From Oscillibacter sp. (GTDB lineage: Bacteria > Bacillota > Clostridia > Oscillospirales > Oscillospiraceae): a stretch of 64,000 nt of DNA. Positions 38,971 through 48,029 of the stretch are shown piece by piece. The notes under the pieces were generated by a model. It had not been told where the DNA came from. It saw nothing but the letters and a program-made list of their open reading frames with translations, and did not search any database. The stretch is from the NCBI GenBank assembly GCA_022791875.1, contig JAAVZX010000063.1, positions 1 through 64,000 on the forward strand. Reading direction: 5' to 3'. The translations under genes and the position numbers were made by a program. Within the stretch, counting starts at the first letter, position 1. Each line of letters begins with the position of its first letter.

Positions 38971-40515
38971 TTGCACAACGAGCAATATAGCGGATATGCC
39001 TTGTCAGCAGCAGGCATAACCAAGAAATACGGAAGCGTAACCGTTCTCCACGACATGTCATTTTCCCTGAAACAGGGCGAAATTCATACGCTGCTGGGCG
39101 CGAACGGAGCGGGCAAGAGCACACTGCTGAAAATTATCGACGGCGTGATTACGGATTACGAGGGTCAGCTCTTCATAAATGGGGAGGCTGTGCGGCTGGC
39201 AGGCCCCGCCGACGCCCAGAAAAAGGGAATCGGGATGGTCCATCAGGAGCTGTCGGTTCTGCCCAATATCACCGTGGCGGAAAATATTTTCCTGAACCGT
39301 CTGCCGCGCACCCCTTTGGGGACTGTAAACTGGAAAAAGCTGTACCAGGACGCGCGGGAAATTCTCTCTTCCATCGAGCTGGACATCGACCCAAAACTTC
39401 CGCTGGACAGGCTGACCGTAGCCGATATGCAGATGGTGGAAATCGCGCGGATTCTCTCTATGAACGTGCCGATTCTGCTTCTGGACGAGCCGACCTCCGC
39501 ACTTTCGGAGGCGGAAATCCGCAGGCTTCTGGTGCTGATGCGGAAACTGAAGGAGTCGGGCAAGAGCATCGTATTCATCACCCACAAGCTGGATGAAATT
39601 CTGGAGGTTTCTGATCGTGTTACCGTGATGCGGGACGGATATCTGGTGGACACGATTACGGTGGAGGACCGCTCCGCCGCCGGGCAGCGTGCCCTTGTGG
39701 GCATGATGATCGGCGATAACATAGACGATATGTCAGAGCTCTTCCCGCCAAAGGGTTCCGATTTCGGAGAGGTCATTCTCCGCACGCAGGGCCTGAGCCG
39801 AGAGGGATTCTTTTCGGATATCAGCTTCTATGTCCGGGAGCGGGAGGTCGTCGTTCTGACCGGCCTGAAGGGCGCGCGGCGCACAGAGGTGGTCCGGTGT
39901 ATCTTCGGCGCAGATCCCCATACCTCCGGTGAAATTGAATACAGGGGAAAACCTCTGGGGAAGAGCTCCATTCAAAAATCCATAGCGAACCACATCGCCA
40001 TGCTGACAGAGGACCGGAAAAACGAGGGGCTGGTCCTGCCCATGAGCGTGAAGCAGAATATATCCCTGTCCACAATCGGGGACTGTACATTTTTGAAGGA
40101 CATGATTGACGGAAAAAAGCTGGGCCGGAAGGCCGGCCGTTTCATTGAGAGCCTCAGCATCAAGGTTCCCTCCGCCAATCAGCCGGCCAGCGCCCTCTCC
40201 GGCGGCAACCAGCAAAAAGTCGTTCTGGCAAAATGGCTGGCCGCCGCTCCGAAGGTGCTGATTCTGGATGAGCCGACCCGCGGAATCGACATCGGCGCAA
40301 AGCGGGAGATTTACCGCCTCATCCGTGAAATGGCCAACAGCGGCACCGCCGTCATCGTCGTCTCGTCGGAAATCCCGGAGGTCATAGGCATGGCGGACCG
40401 GGTCTACGTGATGAACGAGGGACAGATGGTGGGAGAATTACAGCAGAATGAGCTTGGAAACGATGTTATCATGCACATGATGTTCAAGCACGACGTAAGT
40501 GAGGAACTGCTATGA
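38971..40515 (+). CDS. Sugar ABC transporter ATPase (RbsA/MglA type)
   Basis: The TTG start at 38971 follows GAGGTGAT. The 514-aa protein has two fused nucleotide-binding domains. The first has Walker A GANGAGKST, a DMQMVEIARIL signature variant and LLLDEPTSAL. The second has degenerate Walker A (LKGARRTEVVR, lacking GKST), an intact signature LSGGNQQKVVLAKWL and LILDEPTRGIDIG. This asymmetry is typical of the RbsA/MglA family. It powers import through the permease encoded next (4-bp overlap). Confidence 0.95.
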   Translation: MHNEQYSGYALSAAGITKKYGSVTVLHDMSFSLKQGEIHTLLGANGAGKSTLLKIIDGVITDYEGQLFINGEAVRLAGPADAQKKGIGMVHQELSVLPNITVAENIFLNRLPRTPLGTVNWKKLYQDAREILSSIELDIDPKLPLDRLTVADMQMVEIARILSMNVPILLLDEPTSALSEAEIRRLLVLMRKLKESGKSIVFITHKLDEILEVSDRVTVMRDGYLVDTITVEDRSAAGQRALVGMMIGDNIDDMSELFPPKGSDFGEVILRTQGLSREGFFSDISFYVREREVVVLTGLKGARRTEVVRCIFGADPHTSGEIEYRGKPLGKSSIQKSIANHIAMLTEDRKNEGLVLPMSVKQNISLSTIGDCTFLKDMIDGKKLGRKAGRFIESLSIKVPSANQPASALSGGNQQKVVLAKWLAAAPKVLILDEPTRGIDIGAKREIYRLIREMANSGTAVIVVSSEIPEVIGMADRVYVMNEGQMVGELQQNELGNDVIMHMMFKHDVSEELL

Positions 40516-41480
40516 AAAAAAGACAGATTGGGAAGCAGCTGGACATTGCAACGCTGGCGCCAGCCTTTTTCCTGCTGGTCCTGGTGATCGTCTATTCCAT
40601 TTTTGCGAAGAATTTTATGACCGCCGGAAACCTCCTGAATATTCTGAGGCAGGTCTCCATCACCGGCATCATGGCAATCGGCGTGACGATGGTGATTCTG
40701 CTGGGGGAGATTGACCTCTCCATCGGCACGGTGATGGCCTTTTGCGGCATGATGGCCGGCGGCCTTGCCACCGGCAAATACTTCGGGCTCTCCCCGCTGC
40801 CCGTCGGAGCCGCCATTGCAATCACGCTGCTCCTGGGCGCGCTGATTGGCGTGATCTCCGGCCTGGCCTGCGCCTGGCTGAAAATTCCGGGCTTTATGGC
40901 AACCCTGGCCATGCAGTATATCTGCGAGGGCCTCATGCTGATGATCACCAAGGCGAAGCCGATCAGCAATCTGCCCAAGCGGCTGACCTACTGGGGGAGC
41001 GGCTACTTCCTCAGTATTCCCGTCATTATATTCGCATTTCTGATTGTCTTCATTGTGGGGCTGATTTTGCTGCGGTACTCTGTCTTCGGAAGAAATCTCT
41101 ATGCGATTGGCGGAAGCCTGGAGGCCTCCAGAATGTCGGGCATCCACGTGGTCAAAAACAAGGTCCTGGCCTTTACCATATGCTCCGCCCTCTGTGCCCT
41201 GGCGGGTATCCTGATGGTGGGGCGCATCGGAAGCGCCCAGGTAACCGCGGGAGATTCCTTGCAGATGCAGCCGATTGCGGCGGCGGTTCTGGGCGGCGCC
41301 AGCCAGATGGGCGGCAAGGGCACCATGATCGGGACCCTTCTGGGCGTCCTGCTGATGGGCGTCCTGGTGAACGGACTGAATCTGATGAACGTCGGCAGTG
41401 ACGCGCAGAAACTGGTCACCGGCATTGTGCTGTTTGCCGCGGTGGCATTCAATATCTGGTCGTCGAAAAAGGACAAATAG
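40512..41480 (+). CDS. Sugar ABC transporter permease (RbsC type)
   Basis: The ATG overlaps the ATPase stop by 4 bases. The 322-aa protein has 8-10 hydrophobic helices. Family-typical blocks are RQVSITGIMAIGVTMVILLG followed by EIDLSIGT, and IPGFMATLAMQYICEGLMLM; GRNLYAIGGSLEASRMSGI is the ATPase-coupling loop. It should homodimerise and import the sugar bound by the lipoprotein at 37859. Confidence 0.95.
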   Translation: MKKRQIGKQLDIATLAPAFFLLVLVIVYSIFAKNFMTAGNLLNILRQVSITGIMAIGVTMVILLGEIDLSIGTVMAFCGMMAGGLATGKYFGLSPLPVGAAIAITLLLGALIGVISGLACAWLKIPGFMATLAMQYICEGLMLMITKAKPISNLPKRLTYWGSGYFLSIPVIIFAFLIVFIVGLILLRYSVFGRNLYAIGGSLEASRMSGIHVVKNKVLAFTICSALCALAGILMVGRIGSAQVTAGDSLQMQPIAAAVLGGASQMGGKGTMIGTLLGVLLMGVLVNGLNLMNVGSDAQKLVTGIVLFAAVAFNIWSSKKDK

Positions 41481-41499
41481 AATGATAGGAGGAGCAAGT

Positions 41500-42549
41500 A
41501 TGAAAAATATGGCGATTACCGTGCATGGGCCTATGGACATCCGCTATGAGGACCGCGGCGTAAAAGCCCCAGGCCCGGGGGAGGTCCTCATCAAGGTAGC
41601 GGCCGCCGGGCTCTGCGGCACAGACGCGGAGGTTCTGAGCAATGAGATGTTCTATTACACCTCCGGGATGGCAAAGCTGCCCATTGTTCCGGGCCACGAG
41701 TGGTGCGGTGTGATTCAGGAGGTGGGCGGCGGCGTCACCGGCTTTGCCGTCGGGGACAAGGTGACGGGAGAATGCACGGTCAACTGCGGCCACTGCCCGC
41801 AGTGCACCGCCGGCCGCGCGAACCTCTGCGTGAACCGGACGGAAACCGGCGTTATGAACCGGGACGGCGGCTATGCGGAGTACATCACCTTCCCGGCTAC
41901 GCACCTGCACAAATTCACGAAGCTCTCCTTTGAAGAGGGGGCTGTCATCGAACCCACCTGCGTCTCCATGAACGCGGTTATCCGCGGCAGAATCACCCCC
42001 AGGGACAATGTGCTGGTCATTGGTCCGGGGCCGATTGGCCTGACCGCAGCACAGATTGCGAAGAATATCTACGGCGCGAAGCGCGTCATCATCTGCGGGA
42101 CCAGGGACGAGCGCCTGGCCAGAGCGGCGGGTTACACCGACGCGCAGATCAATGTGAAGACCTCTGACGCCGCCGTGGAGATCCGGCGGCTCACAGACGG
42201 CGAGGGCATCCACGTCATTCTGGAGACTGCGGGGGCGGAGGATTCCTTCCAGCTGGCGGCAGAGGTGCTGGCTCCGGCGGGGCGGATCGTCCTGTGCGGC
42301 TTCTTCGGGACAAAGCAGGCGCCGTGCAGCTGGGACTTCATCAGCACCAATGACGCCGAGATTATCGGCAGCCTCGGCAGCCCCGGAATCTGGGATTTTG
42401 TCATCTCCCTAATGGAGTCCGGACGGCTGGACGTGAAGGGAATCATCTCCCACGAGCTTCCCTTGAAGAGCAAAGACGATTTTATGAATGCCTTCGGCAT
42501 TATGACGGAGCGCAGAGAAAATGTGTGTAAGGTGGTATTGAAGCTATGA
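41500..42549 (+). CDS. Zinc-dependent medium-chain alcohol/polyol dehydrogenase
   Basis: The start at 41500 follows AGGAGGA; 349 aa. Catalytic zinc ligands are in AGLCGTDAE (Cys) and VPGHEWCGV (His, Glu). Structural zinc cysteines are in VNCGHCPQCTAGRANLC. The Rossmann motif VLVIGPGPIGLTAAQIA binds NAD(P). Fold and length match sorbitol/threonine-type dehydrogenases. It lies in the sugar ABC operon 19 bp after the permease and overlaps the cyclase by 4 bp, so it most likely oxidises the imported polyol or sugar. Confidence 0.93.
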   Translation: MKNMAITVHGPMDIRYEDRGVKAPGPGEVLIKVAAAGLCGTDAEVLSNEMFYYTSGMAKLPIVPGHEWCGVIQEVGGGVTGFAVGDKVTGECTVNCGHCPQCTAGRANLCVNRTETGVMNRDGGYAEYITFPATHLHKFTKLSFEEGAVIEPTCVSMNAVIRGRITPRDNVLVIGPGPIGLTAAQIAKNIYGAKRVIICGTRDERLARAAGYTDAQINVKTSDAAVEIRRLTDGEGIHVILETAGAEDSFQLAAEVLAPAGRIVLCGFFGTKQAPCSWDFISTNDAEIIGSLGSPGIWDFVISLMESGRLDVKGIISHELPLKSKDDFMNAFGIMTERRENVCKVVLKL

Positions 42550-43172
42550 AAATCGTGGATCTCTCTCATGAAATTACGGACGGCATGAGCGTGTTCCCCG
42601 GCGATCCGGAATGCGCGGTGGAAACTGCCCACAACTACGAAAACGGGTACTTCGTCAGCAAGCTCACCATGAATACCCACACAGGCACCCACCTGGACGC
42701 GCCGGCCCATAAAATCAAAGGCGGACGCTCCGTGACCGATTTTGATCTGGACGCTTTTTGTGCCGAAAGGGCGTTTGCACTGGACTGCCGCGGCCTCAGC
42801 GGCGAAGTTGACGCGGCGTTCCTCAAGGCCCATGAAGACCAAATCAAGGGGTGCAGGGCGGTTCTCCTTTGCAGCGGCTGGAGCAGCAAGTGGGGAAGCG
42901 ACGCCTTTTTTGAAGGCTTTCCCGGCCTGAACGAGGACGCCGCCAAGGCGCTAAAGGAGATGGGCGTCCGCATGATCGGGCTGGAATCCCCCTCGGTGAA
43001 TCCGGAGCGGCACACGTCCGTCCATCAGGCGCTGCTCGGGGAGGAAATCATCGTCGTGGAAGCCCTTTGCGGGGTGGAGGCGCTGCTGGGAAAGCCATTC
43101 TCGTTCTTTGCCGCGCCGCTCAGGCTGACTGGGCGGGACGGCTCTCCGGTCCGGGCGTTTGCGATCCTTTAG
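42546..43172 (+). CDS. Cyclase-family (kynurenine formamidase-like) metal hydrolase
   Basis: 208 aa beginning KIVDLSHEITDGMSVFPGDP. The metal-binding motif HTGTHLDAPAH (45-55) is intact, as are LLCSGWSSKWG and IGLESPSVNPE. The family includes kynurenine formamidase, isatin hydrolase and lactonase-like enzymes. Overlap with the dehydrogenase (ATGA) and the transport operon context favour opening a lactone produced by the dehydrogenase over tryptophan degradation; this is inference. Confidence 0.85.
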   Translation: MKIVDLSHEITDGMSVFPGDPECAVETAHNYENGYFVSKLTMNTHTGTHLDAPAHKIKGGRSVTDFDLDAFCAERAFALDCRGLSGEVDAAFLKAHEDQIKGCRAVLLCSGWSSKWGSDAFFEGFPGLNEDAAKALKEMGVRMIGLESPSVNPERHTSVHQALLGEEIIVVEALCGVEALLGKPFSFFAAPLRLTGRDGSPVRAFAIL

Positions 43173-43318
43173 GCGGAATTTTTGCTGAGAAATAAAGCAG
43201 GTGGAATGGGGCAAGCTGCGGAGTGTTTCCGCGGCTTGCCCCTGTGTCAAAACCGGCCTGGAGTGTCCGTTTGGATTGGGATTTTGGTACGCCGCCGTCT
43301 TTTGTATGAAGGAGACTT

Positions 43319-44905
43319 ATGGAAAAGGTTTCTTTTTATAGAAGTATACGCTTCCAGATACCCGTTACGCTCTGCATTGCAATTCTGATACCGCTGTCGG
43401 TTTTATTCTATTTCAATTATGCCTCTATTCAGGAGGCCGCGCTGGAGAGCACAAAAGCCGCCATCCAGAATGACCTCTCCACCAAGGCGATTTCGGTGGA
43501 TCACATGGTGAACGAGGTGACGCGGTTCGCCCAGCTACAAAGCTCCGATCAGGAGCTGCTGGACCTTGTACACGCCTATTATGACGCCGCGGGCTGGAAA
43601 GAGCGCAGGGTGGCCCGCAGCGTTTTGACGCTGAATATGCGGCAGCGGATTGTCAACAACCTGACGATCCGCGCCATCTACCTGTTCATTGACGGGGACG
43701 AGATGATCTGCTCCACGCTGACGGGCGAAAAGGAAATCTCCATTCACTCTCCCAGGGGTCAGCCTCTTTATGCGGACTACCTGGAAAACAAGGGAATGCT
43801 TGCCTGGTCGTCCAATATGGCGGGGGATCAGACGCAGATGATGTATTACCGCCCCCTTGTGGAGGAGGGGCTTCCGTCATGTATGCTGGTCTTTGAAATC
43901 AACACGGACTATGTTTTGCAGGTGATTGAGAAGAAGGCCTTTGAGGACGGATGCCTGCTTGTCTGCGATTACCGGGGGAATATCATGCTGCAAAGCGGCG
44001 CTTTCTTCGGCGGCGGGGCGGTTCCCAAAAGCATTGCCGGGAACGCCGTTCTCCAAAAGGTGCTGGAAACCAGAAGCAAAAGCGGCTCCTACCAGCTGGA
44101 TACGGAGGAAGGGGAGCTGGTGGTGGAGTACAATTCCTCCTCCCCGTCTGTTACAAACTGGAAATATATCGAAATCCTGAACCTGAGCAGGAACTCCCCG
44201 GTCGTCTATCACACCCAGAAAAACAGTCTGATGCTTTCCATGCTGATTGGCATCTGTGTGTCCTTTTTAGGCGCGGCTGTGATTTCAGGCATTATTCTCA
44301 AGCCGATGAACCAGGTGCTGTCCGCCATGAAACGGACGGAAAACGGGCGTTTTCTGACGGTGCCGGGCCCTGTCCCCGGGAATGAGCTGGGCGTGCTGAT
44401 CCGCGGGTACAACCACATGATCCACCACCTGGAGGAGCTGATTGAAAACGTATACATGCAGGAAATATCCAAACGGGAAGCCCAGCTGAAACTTATGCAG
44501 TCCCAGATGGATGAGCACTTTTTATACAATACATTGAACACCATATTCTGCGTCATGAAGCGGGGGGACACCGGGCTTGCGTCCGAAATGGTGCTGATGC
44601 TCACAAGGTTTTTCCGCCTGAATCTGTCGGAGGGAAAATATTATCTGAAAATTTCGGAGATTTATGAGCTGATCCAGTGCTATCTGATGATACAAAAGAC
44701 CCGGTTCGGAAACCGGATGCGGCTGCATATCAAAATGGAAGAGGACCTGGCGGACTTTTACGCGGTCAAGTATCTCTTTCAGCCCATTGCGGAAAATGCC
44801 ATCATACACGGGATAGAAAGCCGCCTGGACGGAGGGGAGATTCAGATTTTCTTCCTATTTTCTTTCAAGAAAAAAGGAACAACCCCCGCGTGTTACTTCA
44901 CATGA
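43319..44905 (+). pseudogene. YesM-type sensor histidine kinase lacking its ATP-binding domain
   Basis: A clear start (GAAGGAGACTT ATG) leads into a membrane helix (IPVTLCIAILIPLSVLFYF), an extracellular cache-like sensor region and a second helix (LMLSMLIGICVSFLGAAVIS). A HAMP domain follows, then the His_kinase motif DEHFLYNTLNTIFCVM (phospho-His) and the N-box LFQPIAENAIIHGI. At about residue 510 the text turns into FFLFSFKKKGTTPACYFT, encoded by a palindromic repeat (44848-44886). The G-boxes that hold ATP are missing, as is the AraC-type (YesN) regulator gene normally found beside it. The kinase should be inactive. It follows the sugar operon it probably once controlled. Confidence 0.85.
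44848..44886. repeat. Repeat-element hairpin at the kinase truncation point
   Basis: CCTATTTTCTTTCAAGAAAA plus AAGGAACAACCCC resembles the terminal hairpin of the element at 30535-30753. It forms the junction between the kinase gene and the converging ABC-2 permease gene. Confidence 0.6.
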
Positions 44906-45480
44906 TACAGCTTCATCGACAGCGGGATCGATACTGCGGTAGCGATCACGGCGGCGGCGGCTGCGATTCCGAAGCCTGGCAGGGAGGGAATCTGCACGTA
45001 GCCTGCGGCTTCCAGAACTATGCCGCCCAGTATCGCTGTGCCAAATATCACCGCCATGAACACCAGACGGCCCTTTTCTACGCCCAGACAAAACACTAAC
45101 GGTAAGGTTATGTCCAGCGCTAAGGTGCCCATGAAAAAGCTCATAATCAGCAGTTTGGGGTCCGCACTTATATCCATAAATCTTGACGCCGCCGTCTGTA
45201 TTACGAGGCTCAATGCCACGGATATGGACATGCAGGCCCAGCCCATTACGTACTTGCTCAGCACCAGGTCCCGCTTCGTGTAGGGCATCATCGCGGCCAG
45301 CTGGTCCCAGTGGCTGCGCTCGTCGTAGGCTATGGCCGTGTAGGGCAGCATGGAGGACCACACTACTATGAATATGCTGTTAAACGCGCCGCCCAGGGTC
45401 GCCATGAACAGAACCCCTATGAACAGCAGCTTTACCTGCTTCCAGAGCACATAGGCGTCCTTCCGAATCAATGCTTTCAT
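44893..45480 (-). CDS. ABC-2 type transporter permease
   Basis: The 195-aa membrane protein has about five hydrophobic helices. It starts KALIRKDAYVLWKQVKLLF, typical of short ABC-2 permeases, with PYTAIAYDERSHWDQLAAMM and PYTKRDLVLSKYV in the loop. It is the last gene of a GntR-ATPase-permease operon (1-bp gap to the ATPase). Such YtrA-type cassettes usually export or sense cell-envelope-active compounds; substrate unknown. Confidence 0.85.
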   Translation of the reverse strand: MKALIRKDAYVLWKQVKLLFIGVLFMATLGGAFNSIFIVVWSSMLPYTAIAYDERSHWDQLAAMMPYTKRDLVLSKYVMGWACMSISVALSLVIQTAASRFMDISADPKLLIMSFFMGTLALDITLPLVFCLGVEKGRLVFMAVIFGTAILGGIVLEAAGYVQIPSLPGFGIAAAAAVIATAVSIPLSMKLYHVK

Positions 45481-45481
45481 C

Positions 45482-46330
45482 TTACCTCGCTCCCTTCACC
45501 ATAAACAAAATGATATCCTCCACGCCGGCGCGCTCCAGCTCCAGGCCCGCCGGGACCTCGCTGCGCCGTACCAGGGCCCGGACGCCGCCGTAGCCGTTGG
45601 CCTCGCGGCCTACTACCGCCTCCTCCCGGAGGCTCTCCAGCTGCTCCGCCGTCCCGGCGAAGATGCCGTAGGTGTCCAGAAGCCGGTCCTTTTCGTCGCA
45701 GAAGAGGAGGCGTCCCTGATGCAGAAAGGCAATGTAGTCGCAGAGCTTCTCCAGGTCCGAGAGGATGTGGGAGGAAATCAGAATCGAGTGGTCTTCCTCT
45801 CGGGTAAACTCGTTGAAAAGCTCCAGAACTTCATCCCGGACGATGGGGTCCAGGCCGGAGGTGGCCTCGTCTAGGAGCAGGAGCTTCGGCGCGTGGCTCA
45901 GGGCCGCGGCAATGGCCAGCTTCATTTTCATGCCCCGGGAAAAATCCTTGAACTGCTTCTTTTTCGGCAGATTGAAGCGGTCCAGATAGTTATCGTACTG
46001 CTTCTGGCTCCAGCGGCGGTAGGTGTCCGCCATGACGCGGCCAACCTGTTCCGCCGTCAGGGTTTCGGGGTAATACGCCTCGTCCAGAACGACGCCTACA
46101 TCCTCCTTTACGTCCCGGAACTCCGGGGAATTCACGTCCACGCCCAGGACGGAGGCGGTTCCGCTGTCGGGGCGGAGGGCGTTCATGATCAGGCGGATGG
46201 TGGTGGACTTTCCGGCGCCGTTTTCGCCCACCAGGCCGCAGATGCAGCCGGAGGGGACGCGGAGGCTCAGGTCCTGGATGGCAAAGCCTCCGAAGGATTT
46301 GCAGATGTGGGAGAGCTCGATTGCGTTCAT
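45482..46330 (-). CDS. ABC transporter ATP-binding protein
   Basis: The 282-aa ATPase has Walker A GENGAGKST, a Q-loop region (VGVVLDEAYYPETLTAEQVG), a degenerate signature (KDFSRGMKMKLAIAAALSHA) and Walker B LLLLDEATSGLDP. The C-terminal ~65 residues are the BcrA/YtrB-type extension. Its start overlaps the upstream GntR regulator stop by 4 bases. It works with the ABC-2 permease downstream. Confidence 0.95.
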   Translation of the reverse strand: MNAIELSHICKSFGGFAIQDLSLRVPSGCICGLVGENGAGKSTTIRLIMNALRPDSGTASVLGVDVNSPEFRDVKEDVGVVLDEAYYPETLTAEQVGRVMADTYRRWSQKQYDNYLDRFNLPKKKQFKDFSRGMKMKLAIAAALSHAPKLLLLDEATSGLDPIVRDEVLELFNEFTREEDHSILISSHILSDLEKLCDYIAFLHQGRLLFCDEKDRLLDTYGIFAGTAEQLESLREEAVVGREANGYGGVRALVRRSEVPAGLELERAGVEDIILFMVKGAR

Positions 46331-46710
46331 AGTGGTGTTTCCTCCTCAGATAGTATGCGCAGCATTTCGTGCAGCTCGTCCAGGGATACGCCGCAGCTTC
46401 TGGAGAGCTCCAGCGCGGCGCTCAGGTGGTCCTCCAGGTCCTTCATCTGGCGCTCCCGGATCAGGTCCAGATTTTTTTCGGCTACGAAGCAGCCCTTTCC
46501 GGCGATGGTGTAGAGGAAGCCCTCGGCCTCCAGCTCATCGTAGGCCCGCTTCGTGGTGATGACGGAGATTTTCAGGTCTTTTGCCAGGGCCCGGATGGAG
46601 GGCAGCGCCTCGCCGGGGGAGAGTTTTCCAGCGATGATCTGGGCCTTGATTTGGGCGCAGATCTGGTCGTAGGTTGGCTGGTTGACGGTATTTCGGATAA
46701 TGATGTCCAC
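46327..46710 (-). CDS. GntR-family regulator, YtrA subfamily
   Basis: The GTG start at 46710 is chosen because GAGGGGG lies just upstream and the promoter at 46754-46781 would not transcribe a longer start; 127 aa. The winged-helix domain (QPTYDQICAQIKAQIIAGKL, LPSIRALAKDL, VITTKRAYDELEAEGFLYTI, KGCFVAEKN) is followed by a short helical tail, as in YtrA repressors that lack a large effector domain. It heads the ABC operon and probably autoregulates it. Confidence 0.92.
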   Translation of the reverse strand: MDIIIRNTVNQPTYDQICAQIKAQIIAGKLSPGEALPSIRALAKDLKISVITTKRAYDELEAEGFLYTIAGKGCFVAEKNLDLIRERQMKDLEDHLSAALELSRSCGVSLDELHEMLRILSEEETPL

Positions 46711-46753
46711 ACAAAGCCCCCTCTCGCATATTCTGTTCGCTCTGTATATAAAC

Positions 46754-46781
46754 AGTATACACAGAATGAGCAGTTTGTCAA
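46754..46781 (-). promoter_or_regulatory. Promoter with overlapping operator of the YtrA-type operon
   Basis: On the minus strand TTGACA, 16 bases and TATACT. The -10 box lies inside an imperfect dyad (CTGTGTATACTGTTTATATACAG), a plausible site for the GntR repressor. Confidence 0.75.
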
Positions 46782-46815
46782 GAGCCAAAAATTTTTTCTT
46801 TGCGGGTAAACGCCC

Positions 46816-46890
46816 GTTTACCCGCAGATAAAGTTTAGGGTCCAGCCCTTTTCACAGGGCTGGTGGGGTCCAGGGGCAAAGCCCCTGGCC
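46816..46890 (-). repeat. GC-rich intergenic repeat, family 2 copy
   Basis: Inverse copy of 10708-10776: GATAAAGTTTAGGGTCCAGC, CCTTTTCACAGGGCTGG, GGGGTCCAGGGGCAAAGCCC and CTGGCCGCCGGAGG. Found between the YtrA-type operon and the LRR-VWA-MoxR cluster. Confidence 0.8.
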
Positions 46891-46979
46891 GCCGGAGGCG
46901 GGAAGCCCCGCTGGCAGCCCCCCGTCCCCCGTATGCAAGCACCACAGTAAAAATAGCACTAGGAAATCACGGAAACTTG

Positions 46980-46989
46980 TGGTATACTA
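46980..46989 (+). promoter_or_regulatory. Extended -10 promoter of the LRR-VWA-MoxR cluster
   Basis: TGTGGTATACT has a TG one base before TATACT, an extended -10 element; no good -35 box is seen. It implies that translation of the next gene starts downstream, near 47012. Confidence 0.5.
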
Positions 46990-47011
46990 TAGCCGCAACA
47001 TCACTCAGGGG

Positions 47012-48001
47012 GTGAATGATACGGAAACTGTCAGCGGGCTCAGTAACTGGAGGCTTATTGTCCGGCGTGAAGCTGACCACGTTATTATCCTTCGCGGGAC
47101 TACCTGCGATGTTCGCGCGGCGCTGCCTGATACGCTCTTTGGGCTTCCCGTTACGGCGCTGGAACGGCACGCGCTCTCTCCCGAGCAGCGTGAAACCGGG
47201 GGCGAGGAAGTCCTGATCACCTGCGGGGGCGTCCCCGCTCAGGCGGAGTGGAATACGCGCCTGGTGCAGGACCTTACCTTTCCCTCCGGATTGACCCGGG
47301 TGGGCGATTACGCTCTGTTGAACTGCGTGGGCCTGAAAACGATCCGTCTTCACGATTCCGTCACCCACTGGGGCGGCGGGGCCCTCATGAACTGCCGCCA
47401 GCTGGACACCTTCTTCCTCACCCGCACAGGCGCGGAGCAAGGCGAATCCCTGGCCTTCTTCGCCGGGGAGCTGCCCCGTGAACTGGACGTCACCGTCAAC
47501 TACCCCGACGGCACCGTTGCCCGCCTGCTGTTCCCCGAATACCAGGAAATCTACGAGGAAAACTGCCCCGCCCACCACTTCGATTACGTCATCTCCGGCG
47601 CGGGCTACCCCTATCACCACTGCTTCCGCCAGAAGCAATTGCGGCTCAAGGAGTACGACGCCCTGTGGCCCGCGTACCTGGGCATGGAGCACGAGCCGGA
47701 GGCCGCGGTGCGGCTGGCCTGGCAGCGCCTGCGCTGGCCCGCGGAGCTGACGGACAAAGCCGCCAGCCGCTACCGCGCCTATCTGCAAGCCCACGTCCCG
47801 GAGGCCATGGACTGGCTGCTGAAAACCGGGGATGCGGAGGGCCTGCAATTCCTGCTGTCCTTCACGGAGCCGGACCACGAAACGCTGGCCGCGGCCTCCG
47901 CCCAGGCGCGGGAGGGGCAGAATACCGCCGCCGTGGCTATCCTGATCGAGGAACAGCACCGCCGGTTCCCGGCGGGGGCGCTGAAATCGTTTGACCTGTA
48001 A
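47012..48001 (+). CDS. Cytosolic protein with a BspA-type leucine-rich repeat segment
   Basis: About 329 aa. The start is uncertain: the GTG at 47012 lies directly after GGGGG and is the best fit to the promoter, while an upstream GTG at 46979 lies within it. Residues about 80-150 match BspA-like LRR_5 repeats (LTFPSGLTRVGDYALLNCVG, LKTIRLHDSVTHWGGGALMN). The C-terminal ~150 residues are helical (EPEAAVRLAWQRLRWPAEL, VPEAMDWLLKTGDAEGLQFL), ankyrin-like in appearance. No signal peptide. It precedes the VWA protein by 28 bp, suggesting a partner or substrate role in the MoxR-VWA system. Function unknown. Confidence 0.65.
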   Translation: MNDTETVSGLSNWRLIVRREADHVIILRGTTCDVRAALPDTLFGLPVTALERHALSPEQRETGGEEVLITCGGVPAQAEWNTRLVQDLTFPSGLTRVGDYALLNCVGLKTIRLHDSVTHWGGGALMNCRQLDTFFLTRTGAEQGESLAFFAGELPRELDVTVNYPDGTVARLLFPEYQEIYEENCPAHHFDYVISGAGYPYHHCFRQKQLRLKEYDALWPAYLGMEHEPEAAVRLAWQRLRWPAELTDKAASRYRAYLQAHVPEAMDWLLKTGDAEGLQFLLSFTEPDHETLAAASAQAREGQNTAAVAILIEEQHRRFPAGALKSFDL

Positions 48002-48029
48002 AAACTGCTGAAACCAAAGGGTGTTTTTT

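Noticed and set aside
47016-47216. A 66-codon frame with an ATG well placed after AGGGGGTGA.
   Set aside because: The initiation context is better than that of the gene at 47012, but the encoded text is basic and unstructured, while the overlapping long frame shows LRR motifs and continues for 329 codons.
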